13,119 nucleotides of DNA from the NCBI GenBank assembly GCA_052146895.1, contig JBKQLZ010000202.1:1-13119 (forward strand), written 5' to 3'. The translations under genes and the position numbers were made by a program. The notes below the pieces were generated by a model that saw nothing but the letters and a program-made list of their open reading frames with translations, did not search any database and was not told the DNA's origin. Shown in pieces: positions 1 to 5,805 of the stretch; the first letter of the stretch is position 1, and each line of letters opens with the position of its first letter. This DNA comes from Palsa-601 sp052146895 (GTDB lineage Bacteria; Actinomycetota; Acidimicrobiia; Acidimicrobiales; Bog-793).

Positions 1-699
1 CGCGTCTGCGCGGCCGAGGCGGCGGCAGCTCGGCGTGATTATCGCTGCGAACACGGTGATGAGCAAGATCGCCCATCGCCGGAACGACCGGAGCCCAGCA
101 CTCGTGATGACCCCCGCCAGTTCGAGGGCGACGAGGACGACTGGGAACTCGAACGCGATCCCGAAGATCAGGATGAGCGCCCCTAGGAGACCTATATACG
201 CGCTCGGGGAGAGGATCGAGGTAGTCCCTGGTCCAGAGGAACCGATGAGGAACTCGAGCGCGCGGGGGTAGATGAAGTAAGCCACTGCCGCGCCGGCCGC
301 GAACAACAGAACGGTCGACAAGACGAAAGGCAGTGCGTACCTGCGCTCGTTGGCCTTGAGACCGGGAGTCACGAAGCGCCACATCTCGTACAAGATGATC
401 GGCAGGGCGATGATCAGGCCACCGTAGGCAGAGACGTTGAGGCGGGCGGTGAAACCCTCGAGAGGCTGCGTGATGAACAGGTTGCAGTCGGTGCGATGCA
501 GGGCATGGACGGCGGTGCAGTACGGGTCCTTGAGCGCGCCGTAGACGGGGTTGTACAACCCGTAGGTGAGGCCACCGCCGGCGATGAAGCCGACGATGCA
601 GACGATGAGCCGGCGGCGAAGCTCCCCCAAGTGCTCGAAGAGCGTCATCGCGTCCGGGGACGGGCGCGCCTCGCTCGGGCGTCTCATGGTTCGGGCCAT
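1..699 (-). CDS. tatC: Sec-independent protein translocase TatC, 3' end missing
   Basis: TatC is the multi-spanning receptor of the twin-arginine export system and binds the RR signal peptide with TatB. The first 224 residues read clearly as TatC: the N-terminal cytoplasmic motif FEHLGELRRR (residues 21-30), the YEMWRFVTPGL loop (104-114) and FGIAFEFPV (179-187), with hydrophobic segments near 31-49, 92-104, 120-145, 165-192 and 207-222. The start at 699 has AGGGGGAG (706-713) about 6 nt upstream, which favours it over the in-frame ATG at 687. It lies 24 nt after the tatB-like stop, in one operon. The frame is open to base 1, giving 233 codons and losing the last membrane spans. After ITPS at 224 the usual DP-containing continuation is replaced by CRRLGRADA (bases 27-1), so the first bases of the window may not be genuine tatC sequence. 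Confidence 0.93.
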   Translation of the reverse strand, partial: MARTMRRPSEARPSPDAMTLFEHLGELRRRLIVCIVGFIAGGGLTYGLYNPVYGALKDPYCTAVHALHRTDCNLFITQPLEGFTARLNVSAYGGLIIALPIILYEMWRFVTPGLKANERRYALPFVLSTVLLFAAGAAVAYFIYPRALEFLIGSSGPGTTSILSPSAYIGLLGALILIFGIAFEFPVVLVALELAGVITSAGLRSFRRWAILLITVFAAIITPSCRRLGRADA

Positions 700-705
700 C
701 AGCTG

Positions 706-713
706 CTCCCCCT
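706..713 (-). promoter_or_regulatory. Ribosome binding site of tatC
   Basis: AGGGGGAG on the minus strand, with 6 nt between its GGAG core and the ATG at 699. It decides the tatC start and contrasts with the neighbouring tatB-like and lepB starts, which lack such a site. Confidence 0.7.
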
Positions 714-723
714 GGCCCGGAGG

Positions 724-1290
724 CTAGTTCCAGCTCGGGTCGTCGAGATCGGGGCGGATCTCGGCCCCGAGGACTCCCTCGGGCGTCCCGCTTGGCAGCG
801 GCGACAGGAGCGAGCCGCTCGCGTACCCGGGAGCCTCGGCTCCACGCACGTTCCAGCCCGCCGGCATTCCGCTCGGAGCGGTGACCGGGCTCGGGTTCGA
901 GCCGTCACTCGCGCTCGCGTGGCCGCCGCTCGCCGAGCGCCAGGGAGTGGCGGGCGCTCCCGACCGACCCGCGTCGGCGAAGTCGTCAGGTGAGTCGTCA
1001 TCGGTGATCCCGCCTGTACCGTTGCTGCCCCTCGCCTTCGCACGGTCCGCATCCCTCATCATCCCCGTGAGGTATCCGGTGAGCCCGCTCTTCGGGATGA
1101 CAGGGATCTTCGGCAGGTCGACGTCGGGCATGGCGCTTCGGACCTCCTCCTCGAGACGGACGCGGAACTGCGTGAACTCGCGCCAGAATGCCCCGACTTG
1201 GCGCGCCGCGCGCGGCAACCGCTCGGGGCCGAGGAGAACAAGTGCCAAGACCAAGATGACCAGCAGCTTGGCGGGATCTAGGCCGCCCAC
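724..1290 (-). CDS. tatB: TatA/TatB-family translocase subunit, TatB-like
   Basis: 188 residues with a GTG start. A single N-terminal membrane helix (about 7-20) is followed by the hinge GPERLP (21-26) and an amphipathic helix AARQVGAFWREFTQFRVRLE, the TatA/TatB architecture. GPERLP rather than the FG hinge of TatA, and the length, favour TatB, which binds TatC in the substrate receptor complex. From about residue 85 the tail is low-complexity, rich in Gly, Ser, Pro and Asp, and probably disordered. Position 8, a Glu in many TatB proteins, is Lys here. In M. tuberculosis the gene beside tatC is tatA, so a dual-role TatA/B protein is possible. The GTG has no Shine-Dalgarno sequence, but TACACT (1298-1303) lies 7 nt upstream, suggesting a leaderless transcript. 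It precedes tatC and follows lepB by 65 nt. Confidence 0.85.
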   Translation of the reverse strand: MGGLDPAKLLVILVLALVLLGPERLPRAARQVGAFWREFTQFRVRLEEEVRSAMPDVDLPKIPVIPKSGLTGYLTGMMRDADRAKARGSNGTGGITDDDSPDDFADAGRSGAPATPWRSASGGHASASDGSNPSPVTAPSGMPAGWNVRGAEAPGYASGSLLSPLPSGTPEGVLGAEIRPDLDDPSWN

Positions 1291-1297
1291 GCGGGCA

Positions 1298-1303
1298 AGT
1301 GTA
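1298..1303 (-). promoter_or_regulatory. Candidate -10 element (TACACT) for tatB-tatC
   Basis: TACACT fits the actinobacterial TANNNT -10 pattern and ends 7 nt before the GTG at 1290, so transcription would begin at or within a base or two of the start codon. No convincing -35 is visible. It would allow tatBC to be expressed apart from pafA-lepB. Confidence 0.45.
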
Positions 1304-1355
1304 CCGACGTGTCGGGCTCAGAGTCCTCAGGTGCGGCCCCTCGGCGCGATGGGTC

Positions 1356-2006
1356 TCAGAAGCAGTGCAGGTCCGGACCGCCCCGCCACACTACGCACTC
1401 CACTTTCGCGATTATGTACGAGCGCGGGACAGGACCCCAGTACCTGCTGTCGTAGGAGCCATTCAGGTTGTCCCCAAGGAGGTAGTACTCCCCCTTCGGC
1501 ACGTAGACATACGTGCCGATCTCCCTGCCGAGCGCCTCACCGCGGTACATCCAGGAGGCATGCAGGGGCTTGCCGTTCACGAAGATCGTGTTGCCCCTGG
1601 ATGAGAGATAGTCGCCGGGCATCCCGACGATGCGCTTGACGAGATCCTCGTTGTTTGTGTCATTGAAGGCGAGGGGCGGTCTCTTCAAGATGACGATGTC
1701 ACCCTCGTGGAGCGTGTACCCGACCTTCACGGCGATGATCCGGTCGCCCGGCTGGAGTGTGGGCTCCATCGAGGTGGAGTCAGACGAGACCGTAAATGTC
1801 TGAAGGGTCGTTGCCTGCACGATGAAGACGAGGACGACCACACCGAACAGCAACAGGATCCACACCCGGGCGCGACGGCGCCGGCGTACCCAGCTCTCCT
1901 CGAGCTCGGCGAGGGGGTCCGGAGGATCGCCGCCGTCGCTCGGTCCGTCGACCGGCTCAGCGCCCCGTGGCTGTTCCAGCGTCTCCACGTACGGTCCCAC
2001 GCTCAT
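1356..2006 (-). CDS. lepB: Signal peptidase I
   Basis: A 216-residue type I signal peptidase, which removes signal peptides from exported proteins on the outer face of the membrane. A cytoplasmic N-terminus with an Arg-rich stop (RRRRRAR, 41-47) leads into one membrane helix (about 48-65). The catalytic serine is in SMEPTL (Ser79) and the general-base lysine in KRIVGMPGD (Lys124). The family box LLGDNLNGSYDSRYWGPVP follows near the C-terminus. All three conserved blocks are intact and the size suits the Gram-positive type. It lies 40 nt after the pafA stop and 65 nt before the tatB-like gene, linking export processing to the Tat genes. The ATG at 2006 has no clear Shine-Dalgarno sequence; TAGCGT (2016-2021) lies 9 nt upstream and may be a -10 element. 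Confidence 0.95.
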   Translation of the reverse strand: MSVGPYVETLEQPRGAEPVDGPSDGGDPPDPLAELEESWVRRRRRARVWILLLFGVVVLVFIVQATTLQTFTVSSDSTSMEPTLQPGDRIIAVKVGYTLHEGDIVILKRPPLAFNDTNNEDLVKRIVGMPGDYLSSRGNTIFVNGKPLHASWMYRGEALGREIGTYVYVPKGEYYLLGDNLNGSYDSRYWGPVPRSYIIAKVECVVWRGGPDLHCF

Positions 2007-2015
2007 ACAGCGGGA

Positions 2016-2021
2016 ACGCTA
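2016..2021 (-). promoter_or_regulatory. Candidate -10 element (TAGCGT) for lepB
   Basis: TAGCGT, nine nt upstream of the lepB ATG, in the 40-nt gap after pafA. The same hexamer occurs before dop (7300-7305) and in the ferredoxin promoter (9339-9344). No -35 is recognisable, so support is moderate. Confidence 0.35.
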
Positions 2022-2046
2022 CTTCAGGCCCCCAGGACCCGACAGC

Positions 2047-3405
2047 TCAGATCGCGTCGATCAGCCGCTCGACCCTCTCGTCGTGGGAGCGGAAGGGATC
2101 CTTCAACAGGACCGTGCGCTGCGTCTGGTCGTTGAGCTTCAAGTGAACCCAATCGACCGTGAAGTCGCGACGCCTTTCCTTCGCTCGCCGGATGAATTCC
2201 CCCCGCAGGCGCGCTCGGGTCGTCTCGGGCGGGTGCTCCATCGCGTGATCGATGACTTCGTCAGTCGTGATCCGTTCCGCCTTCCCGGCACGCTGGAGCA
2301 GGTAGAAGACTCCGCGGGTGCGGTCCACGTCGTGATATTGCAGGTCCAAGAGAGCGACCCTCGGATGCCCGAGGGGAAGTTGATGACGTTCCCGGAACGC
2401 CTCCACCAGCTGGTGCTTCATGACCCAGTCGCACTCACGGTCGAGGCTGAGAGGGTCTTTCTCGATGCCCTCGACGCAGTGCTGCCACATCTCGAGCGCC
2501 CGATGCTCGATGGGAGGGAGACCTCGCTGCTCGTCGAAGCGGATCGCGCGACTGAGATACTCCTTTTGGATATCGAGCGCACTGGCCTCGCGCCCGTTCG
2601 CCAGCCGGACGAGCCGCCGGCACGTGATGTCGTGACTGATCTCACGTATCGCGCGGATCGGATCCTCGAGAGTGAGATCCCGCAGTACGACGCCCGGCTC
2701 CTCGAGCATCCGCAAGAGGATGCTCGTCGCCCCGACCTTCAAGAACGTCGCGTACTCGCTCATGTTCGAGTCGCCGACGATCACGTGCAGGCGGCGGAAC
2801 CTCTCGGCGTCGGCGTGGGGCTCGTCCCGCGTGTTGATGATCGGCCGGCTCCTGGTTGTCGCCGACGAGACTCCCTCCCAGATGTGCTCCGCCCTCTGTG
2901 ACAGGCAGAACATCGCCCCGCGAGCGGTCTGCAGGATCTTGCCGGCACCGGCGTAGATCTGGCGTGAGACGAAGAACGGGATGAGCACCTGCGCGTAGTG
3001 GGAGAAATCGTCGCGGCGGCTCGTGAGGTAGTTCTCGTGACAGCCGTAGGAGTTCCCGGCGGAGTCCGTGTTGTTCTTGAACAGGTAGACGACCCCGCGT
3101 ATGCCCTCGTCGCGAAGGCGCGCCTCGGCTGAACGGACGAGGCTCTCGAGGATGCGCTCCCCCGCCTTGTCGTGCGCCACCAGGTCCTCGATCGAGTCGC
3201 ACTCCGGAGTGGCGTACTCCGGGTGACTCCCGACGTCGAGATAGAGACGCGCTCCGTTCTCGAGGAATACGTTGCTCGACCGGCCCCAGCTGACCACTCG
3301 ACGGAAGAGGTAGCGAGCCACTTCGTCGGGGCTCAGGCGCCGCTGCCCCCGCAAGGTGCAGGTCACGCCGTATTCGTTCTCGAGACCGAAGATACGGCGT
3401 TCCAT
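2047..3405 (-). CDS. pafA: Pup--protein ligase PafA
   Basis: PafA uses ATP to phosphorylate the C-terminal Glu of Pup and joins it to lysines of target proteins. The protein is a glutamine-synthetase/carboxylate-amine-ligase type. From the chosen ATG it has 452 residues, the same as the M. tuberculosis enzyme as I recall it. The N-terminal block begins MERRIFGLENEYGV (Glu9 in the Mg-ATP site). LYLDVGSHPEYATPECD carries the catalytic Asp57, and GNSYGCHENYL, RPIINTRDEPHAD and FTVDWVHLKLNDQ are all present. An in-frame ATG at 3438 would add 11 residues foreign to the family and is rejected. The start lacks a Shine-Dalgarno sequence but has TACCGT (3414-3419) 8 nt upstream. Downstream lie lepB and tat genes, not pafBC. 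It is divergent from a DUF2007-like gene and so separated from prcBA. Confidence 0.97.
   Translation of the reverse strand: MERRIFGLENEYGVTCTLRGQRRLSPDEVARYLFRRVVSWGRSSNVFLENGARLYLDVGSHPEYATPECDSIEDLVAHDKAGERILESLVRSAEARLRDEGIRGVVYLFKNNTDSAGNSYGCHENYLTSRRDDFSHYAQVLIPFFVSRQIYAGAGKILQTARGAMFCLSQRAEHIWEGVSSATTRSRPIINTRDEPHADAERFRRLHVIVGDSNMSEYATFLKVGATSILLRMLEEPGVVLRDLTLEDPIRAIREISHDITCRRLVRLANGREASALDIQKEYLSRAIRFDEQRGLPPIEHRALEMWQHCVEGIEKDPLSLDRECDWVMKHQLVEAFRERHQLPLGHPRVALLDLQYHDVDRTRGVFYLLQRAGKAERITTDEVIDHAMEHPPETTRARLRGEFIRRAKERRRDFTVDWVHLKLNDQTQRTVLLKDPFRSHDERVERLIDAI
3025..3057 (-). repeat. 33-nt stretch identical in pafA and dop (pafA copy)
   Basis: These 33 bases encode GNSYGCHENYL of PafA and are identical to 6832-6864 in dop, with no synonymous difference over 11 codons. 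It is a shared segment of two paralogous genes, not a mobile repeat. Confidence 0.85.
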
Positions 3406-3413
3406 TGAGATCA

Positions 3414-3419
3414 ACGGTA
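3414..3419 (-). promoter_or_regulatory. Candidate -10 element (TACCGT) for pafA-lepB-tat
   Basis: TACCGT on the minus strand ends 8 nt before the pafA ATG at 3405. It overlaps by two bases a TANNNT hexamer on the other strand that serves the divergent gene. A 10-bp palindrome (3439-3448) lies where the -35 would be. Confidence 0.45.
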
Positions 3420-3423
3420 GCCT
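3418..3423 (+). promoter_or_regulatory. Candidate -10 element (TAGCCT) for the DUF2007-like gene
   Basis: TAGCCT ends 8 nt before the in-frame ATG at 3432. It supports that codon as a leaderless start, since neither 3432 nor 3450 has a Shine-Dalgarno sequence. Its -35 position would lie inside pafA. Confidence 0.4.
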
Positions 3424-3431
3424 CGTGGCAG

Positions 3432-3863
3432 ATGCCATCGACCGGTCGCATGCGGCACCTGACGACAGTGCAGGGCTCGTTTCACGGGCGGCTCGTCGCG
3501 GCCCGCCTCGGCTCGGAGGGCGTCCTCGTCGAGCTACGGGGCATGTCGGACGGCCCTTATCCCCTCCAGGGGGCGGTGGAGGTCTTCGTCAGCGAAGCCC
3601 AGCTCCCGCTCGCGCGGGAGATCCTGCTGGCCGATGCGGTGGACGCTGCTGTCGACGCAGACCGGATCGAGCTCGACTTCGGGACCATGACGTCACCAGT
3701 CGACGGCCCCATGTCCTCGGACGCAGAGGCGGAGGAGTTCACCGATTCGGAGCTCCCCGGGCCGCGCCCGCACAAACGCGGGGATCGCGTCGAGACGGCC
3801 GTCATCATGGCTCTGGTCGTCGCTCTGATCGTCGTAGGGATAGTGGTCGCGGCCGTCCACTGA
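3432..3863 (+). CDS. DUF2007-like putative signal-transducing protein with C-terminal membrane anchor
   Basis: About 143 residues from the ATG at 3432. The N-terminal part (HLTTVQGSFHGRLVAARLGSEG, then VELRGMSDGPYPLQGAVEVFV and a LPLAREILLAD helix) resembles the short ferredoxin-like fold of the DUF2007 family, often annotated as a putative signal-transducing protein. I recognise this by pattern, not by search, and its function is unknown. A polar linker follows, then one hydrophobic helix near the C-terminus (VIMALVVALIVVGIVVAAVH), which would anchor it with the domain in the cytoplasm. It is the only rightward gene within the proteasome region: divergent from pafA (26 nt between starts) and convergent with prcA (31 nt between stops). 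Start codons at 3405 and 3450 are also in frame; 3450 would give 137 residues and begin directly at the conserved domain, while 3405 would overlap the pafA start. Confidence 0.8.
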   Translation: MPSTGRMRHLTTVQGSFHGRLVAARLGSEGVLVELRGMSDGPYPLQGAVEVFVSEAQLPLAREILLADAVDAAVDADRIELDFGTMTSPVDGPMSSDAEAEEFTDSELPGPRPHKRGDRVETAVIMALVVALIVVGIVVAAVH

Positions 3864-3894
3864 GGACTGCTCGCGGCCTGAAAGGTCCAGCGCG

Positions 3895-4686
3895 CTAAGA
3901 GTCGTTCGCCGGCTCGTCGACAGCCGGCGCAGCTGCATCCGCCACGGCGCCCGAGGGCTCCTCTCCGGCTGTGCCCCCGGGAGGCGGCTCGTCGGCGGTA
4001 GCAGGTGCCGCACTCAGCAGCTCGGTGAGCTCGCCATTCTGGAGCCTCCGGAACGACCGCCTGTCCGGCCCCGGTTCGAGTACCGCAGCCTCGAGCTCCC
4101 CCGCGTCGAGCGCACGGTCGGGACCCGCCAGCGCCGCGACGCAATGCCTGACGGCTTCGCCGAGCGACCAGCCGGGATGGTAAGCGGCCGAGAGGCGTTC
4201 GGCGATGGTGTCGGCGGCGCCCCCGAGGACCGTGAAGTCGACCTCGTCCACGACGGTGCCGTCATAAGCTATGTGATACAGCTGATGGGGAGTGCCAGCC
4301 GTGCCGAGCTCGGCCACGAGGATCTCGACCTCGAGCGGCTTCATCTCGTGGGTGAACACCTGCCCGAGAAACTGAGCGTAGAGATTGGCGAGTGAGCGGG
4401 CATCGACGTCCTCGCGCGAGTACGAGAAGCCCTTCGTGTCGGCATGCCTCACGCCGGCTACCCGCAACTGGTCGAACTCGTTGTACTTACCGACCCCTGC
4501 GAAGGCGACCCGGTCGTAGATCTCGCTGATCTTGTGCAGGGTCCGCGAGGGGTTCTCCGCCACGATCAGGACTCCCCCGTCATAGATCGCCGCCACGAGC
4601 GCGCGCCCTCGAGCGATTCCCTTCTGGGCATACTCCGCCCGGTCCTTCATCACCTGCTCGGGCGCTACGTAGAAGGGCATGCTCAT
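3895..4686 (-). CDS. prcA: Proteasome alpha subunit PrcA
   Basis: 263 residues. The alpha subunit forms the outer heptameric rings of the 20S core, whose N-termini gate entry to the chamber. The start MSMPFYVAPEQVMKDRAEYAQKG matches the actinobacterial gating peptide, followed by KGIARGRALVA, VAENPSRTLHKISEIYDRV, KYNEFDQLR and the YAQFLGQVFT helix. As expected for alpha, there is no propeptide or catalytic Thr. The last 35-40 residues are an Ala/Pro/Glu/Asp-rich, probably disordered tail. The ATG at 4686 overlaps the prcB stop as ATGA, so translation is coupled and would help keep the two subunits near equal. An alternative ATG at 4680 would remove two residues. It ends 31 nt from the convergent DUF2007-like gene, with no evident terminator. 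Confidence 0.96.
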   Translation of the reverse strand: MSMPFYVAPEQVMKDRAEYAQKGIARGRALVAAIYDGGVLIVAENPSRTLHKISEIYDRVAFAGVGKYNEFDQLRVAGVRHADTKGFSYSREDVDARSLANLYAQFLGQVFTHEMKPLEVEILVAELGTAGTPHQLYHIAYDGTVVDEVDFTVLGGAADTIAERLSAAYHPGWSLGEAVRHCVAALAGPDRALDAGELEAAVLEPGPDRRSFRRLQNGELTELLSAAPATADEPPPGGTAGEEPSGAVADAAAPAVDEPANDS

Positions 4687-5564
4687 GATGGCTCCCCCCC
4701 GTCCTCGACTGCCGGCGCATCAGCCGCAAAGCCGCGCGGGATGCGCCTCTCGGACTCGAGGAGCACAGCGAACCGCTCGGCCACGAGCTCGTCCGAGAGA
4801 CGGCGGTAGCCGTCCTCGTCGACGACGGCCACAACCGGGTAGATGCCACGTAGGGGATCAGGGCCGCCCGTGGCTGAGTCCTCGTCAGCCGCCTGGTAGA
4901 GCGCCTTGACAGCGAGCTCCACGGCTGCCGCCTCCAGCATGCCGGCCTCGTAGCCGAGCTTGATCGTCGTCTTGGCGTCGCGCCCACCCGAACCCGTTGC
5001 GTGGTACTCGAGCTCCTCGTACCGGCCCCCGGCGAGGTCGAACGAGAAGATCCGCCCTGTGCGCCGTCGCAGGTCGTAGCCGGCAAAGAGTGGCACGACG
5101 GCGAGACCTTCCATCGCGAGCGGAAGATTCGCCCGCACCATCTGGGCGAGCTGGTTCGCTTTGCCCTCCAGGCTGAGCGCCGTACCCTCGACCTTCTCGT
5201 AGTGCTCGAGCTGGGTCTGGAAGAGCCTCACCATCTCGATCGCGGGCCCGACGACGCCGGCGATCGCCACCGCCGAGTGGCGGTCTGCGGGGAAGACCTT
5301 CTCGAACCTCCGGTGAGCGATGGAATGGCCTTCGGTGGCTCGCCGGTCGCCGGCCATCACTATGCCGTCGGCGAACCTCAACGCCACGATCGTCGTGCCG
5401 TGAACTATGCCGCGCAGACCGCTCGAGGGGTCTGGGCCCGACCCGATACCGCCGGCCGCGTCAGAGCGCGCGCCAGAGAGCTGATCGGTCGCGGCCGTCC
5501 TACGGAGCAACTCGGAGAAACTCGACCCGGGGTCCTCCCCCATCGCGAACAAGGGCAGTGTCAT
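4683..5564 (-). CDS. prcB: Proteasome beta subunit PrcB
   Basis: 293 residues. The catalytic beta subunit matures by removing a propeptide to expose an N-terminal Thr. The cut should fall in VHGTTIVA between Gly56 and Thr57, leaving a 56-residue propeptide. Counting Thr57 as Thr1, the catalytic partners fall exactly in place: Asp17 (Asp73 in VMAGDRR) and Lys33 (Lys89 in FEKVF). YHATGSGG and the DEDSATGGPDPLRGIYP block are also typical. A C-terminal extension of about 25 residues (RRIPRGFAADAP...) follows the fold. It comes 26 nt after pup and overlaps prcA by 4 bp. The ATG at 5564 has no Shine-Dalgarno sequence but TAGCCT (5573-5578) lies 8 nt upstream; an ATG at 5543 would shorten the propeptide by 7 residues. 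Confidence 0.97.
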   Translation of the reverse strand: MTLPLFAMGEDPGSSFSELLRRTAATDQLSGARSDAAGGIGSGPDPSSGLRGIVHGTTIVALRFADGIVMAGDRRATEGHSIAHRRFEKVFPADRHSAVAIAGVVGPAIEMVRLFQTQLEHYEKVEGTALSLEGKANQLAQMVRANLPLAMEGLAVVPLFAGYDLRRRTGRIFSFDLAGGRYEELEYHATGSGGRDAKTTIKLGYEAGMLEAAAVELAVKALYQAADEDSATGGPDPLRGIYPVVAVVDEDGYRRLSDELVAERFAVLLESERRIPRGFAADAPAVEDGGEPS

Positions 5565-5572
5565 TGCGGCGC

Positions 5573-5578
5573 AGGCTA
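5573..5578 (-). promoter_or_regulatory. Candidate internal -10 element (TAGCCT) for prcB-prcA
   Basis: TAGCCT in the 26-nt pup-prcB gap ends 8 nt before the prcB ATG. If active it would give a nearly leaderless prcBA transcript, letting protease levels vary apart from pup and dop. The motif is loose and no -35 is seen (it would fall within pup). Confidence 0.35.
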
Positions 5579-5590
5579 CTGCGTGCTGAC

Positions 5591-5791
5591 CTATTCGCCG
5601 CCCTTTTGCACATAGTTGCGCACGAACTCCTCTGCGTTGTCCTCGAGGACCTCATCGATCTCGTCGAGAAGGTCGTCGATCTCCGCCTTCAGCTTCTCCC
5701 CTCGCTCGGTAGAGGCTGCGGCCTCTTCCTCCTCTGTCGTGGTCGTCTCGCGGCTCGGGGCCGTGCGACGCTTCTGTTCACGTTCAGCCAT
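5591..5791 (-). CDS. pup: Prokaryotic ubiquitin-like protein Pup, ending in Gly-Gly-Glu
   Basis: 66 residues, the usual size (64 in M. tuberculosis). Pup is a mostly disordered tag. Its central part (about 31-57, KLKAEIDDLLDEIDEVLEDNAEEFV) folds into a helix on the Mpa coiled coils, and its N-terminus starts unfolding. The end is RNYVQKGGE: the last codon before TAG is GAA, so the mature C-terminal Glu is encoded directly and no Gln deamidation is needed. The N-terminus carries a Thr/Glu/Ala-rich stretch (residues 16-28). The start is clear: AGGAGA at 5799-5804 lies 7 nt upstream, and its first bases are part of the dop stop codon, so translation is probably coupled to dop. The gap to dop is 11 nt. 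Confidence 0.98.
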   Translation of the reverse strand: MAEREQKRRTAPSRETTTTEEEEAAASTERGEKLKAEIDDLLDEIDEVLEDNAEEFVRNYVQKGGE

Positions 5792-5798
5792 TTCGTCG

Positions 5799-5805
5799 TC
5801 TCCTA
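5799..5805 (-). promoter_or_regulatory. Pup ribosome binding site fused to the dop stop codon
   Basis: TAGGAGA on the minus strand: TAG (5803-5805) ends dop, and AGGAGA (5799-5804) is the pup Shine-Dalgarno sequence, with 7 nt to the ATG. A ribosome finishing dop is placed directly on the pup site. Confidence 0.75.

Noticed and set aside
881..1639. Open frame of 252 codons on the plus strand across tatB and lepB
   Set aside because: It crosses two real genes and their gap on the opposite strand, with low-complexity Ser/Arg translation.
1822..2901. Long open frame (359 codons) on the plus strand opposite pafA
   Set aside because: It is antisense to a clear pafA with intact motifs, has no recognisable protein features and no ribosome site. 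Long antisense frames are expected in GC-rich coding DNA.
3406..3438. Upstream ATG (3438) as the pafA start
   Set aside because: The added residues MASATRLPLIS are not part of the family, and the ATG at 3405 gives the exact usual length and numbering (Asp57).
2642..3451. Second minus-strand frame of 269 codons within pafA
   Set aside because: An out-of-frame reading of pafA, Arg/Gly/Pro-rich and without motifs.
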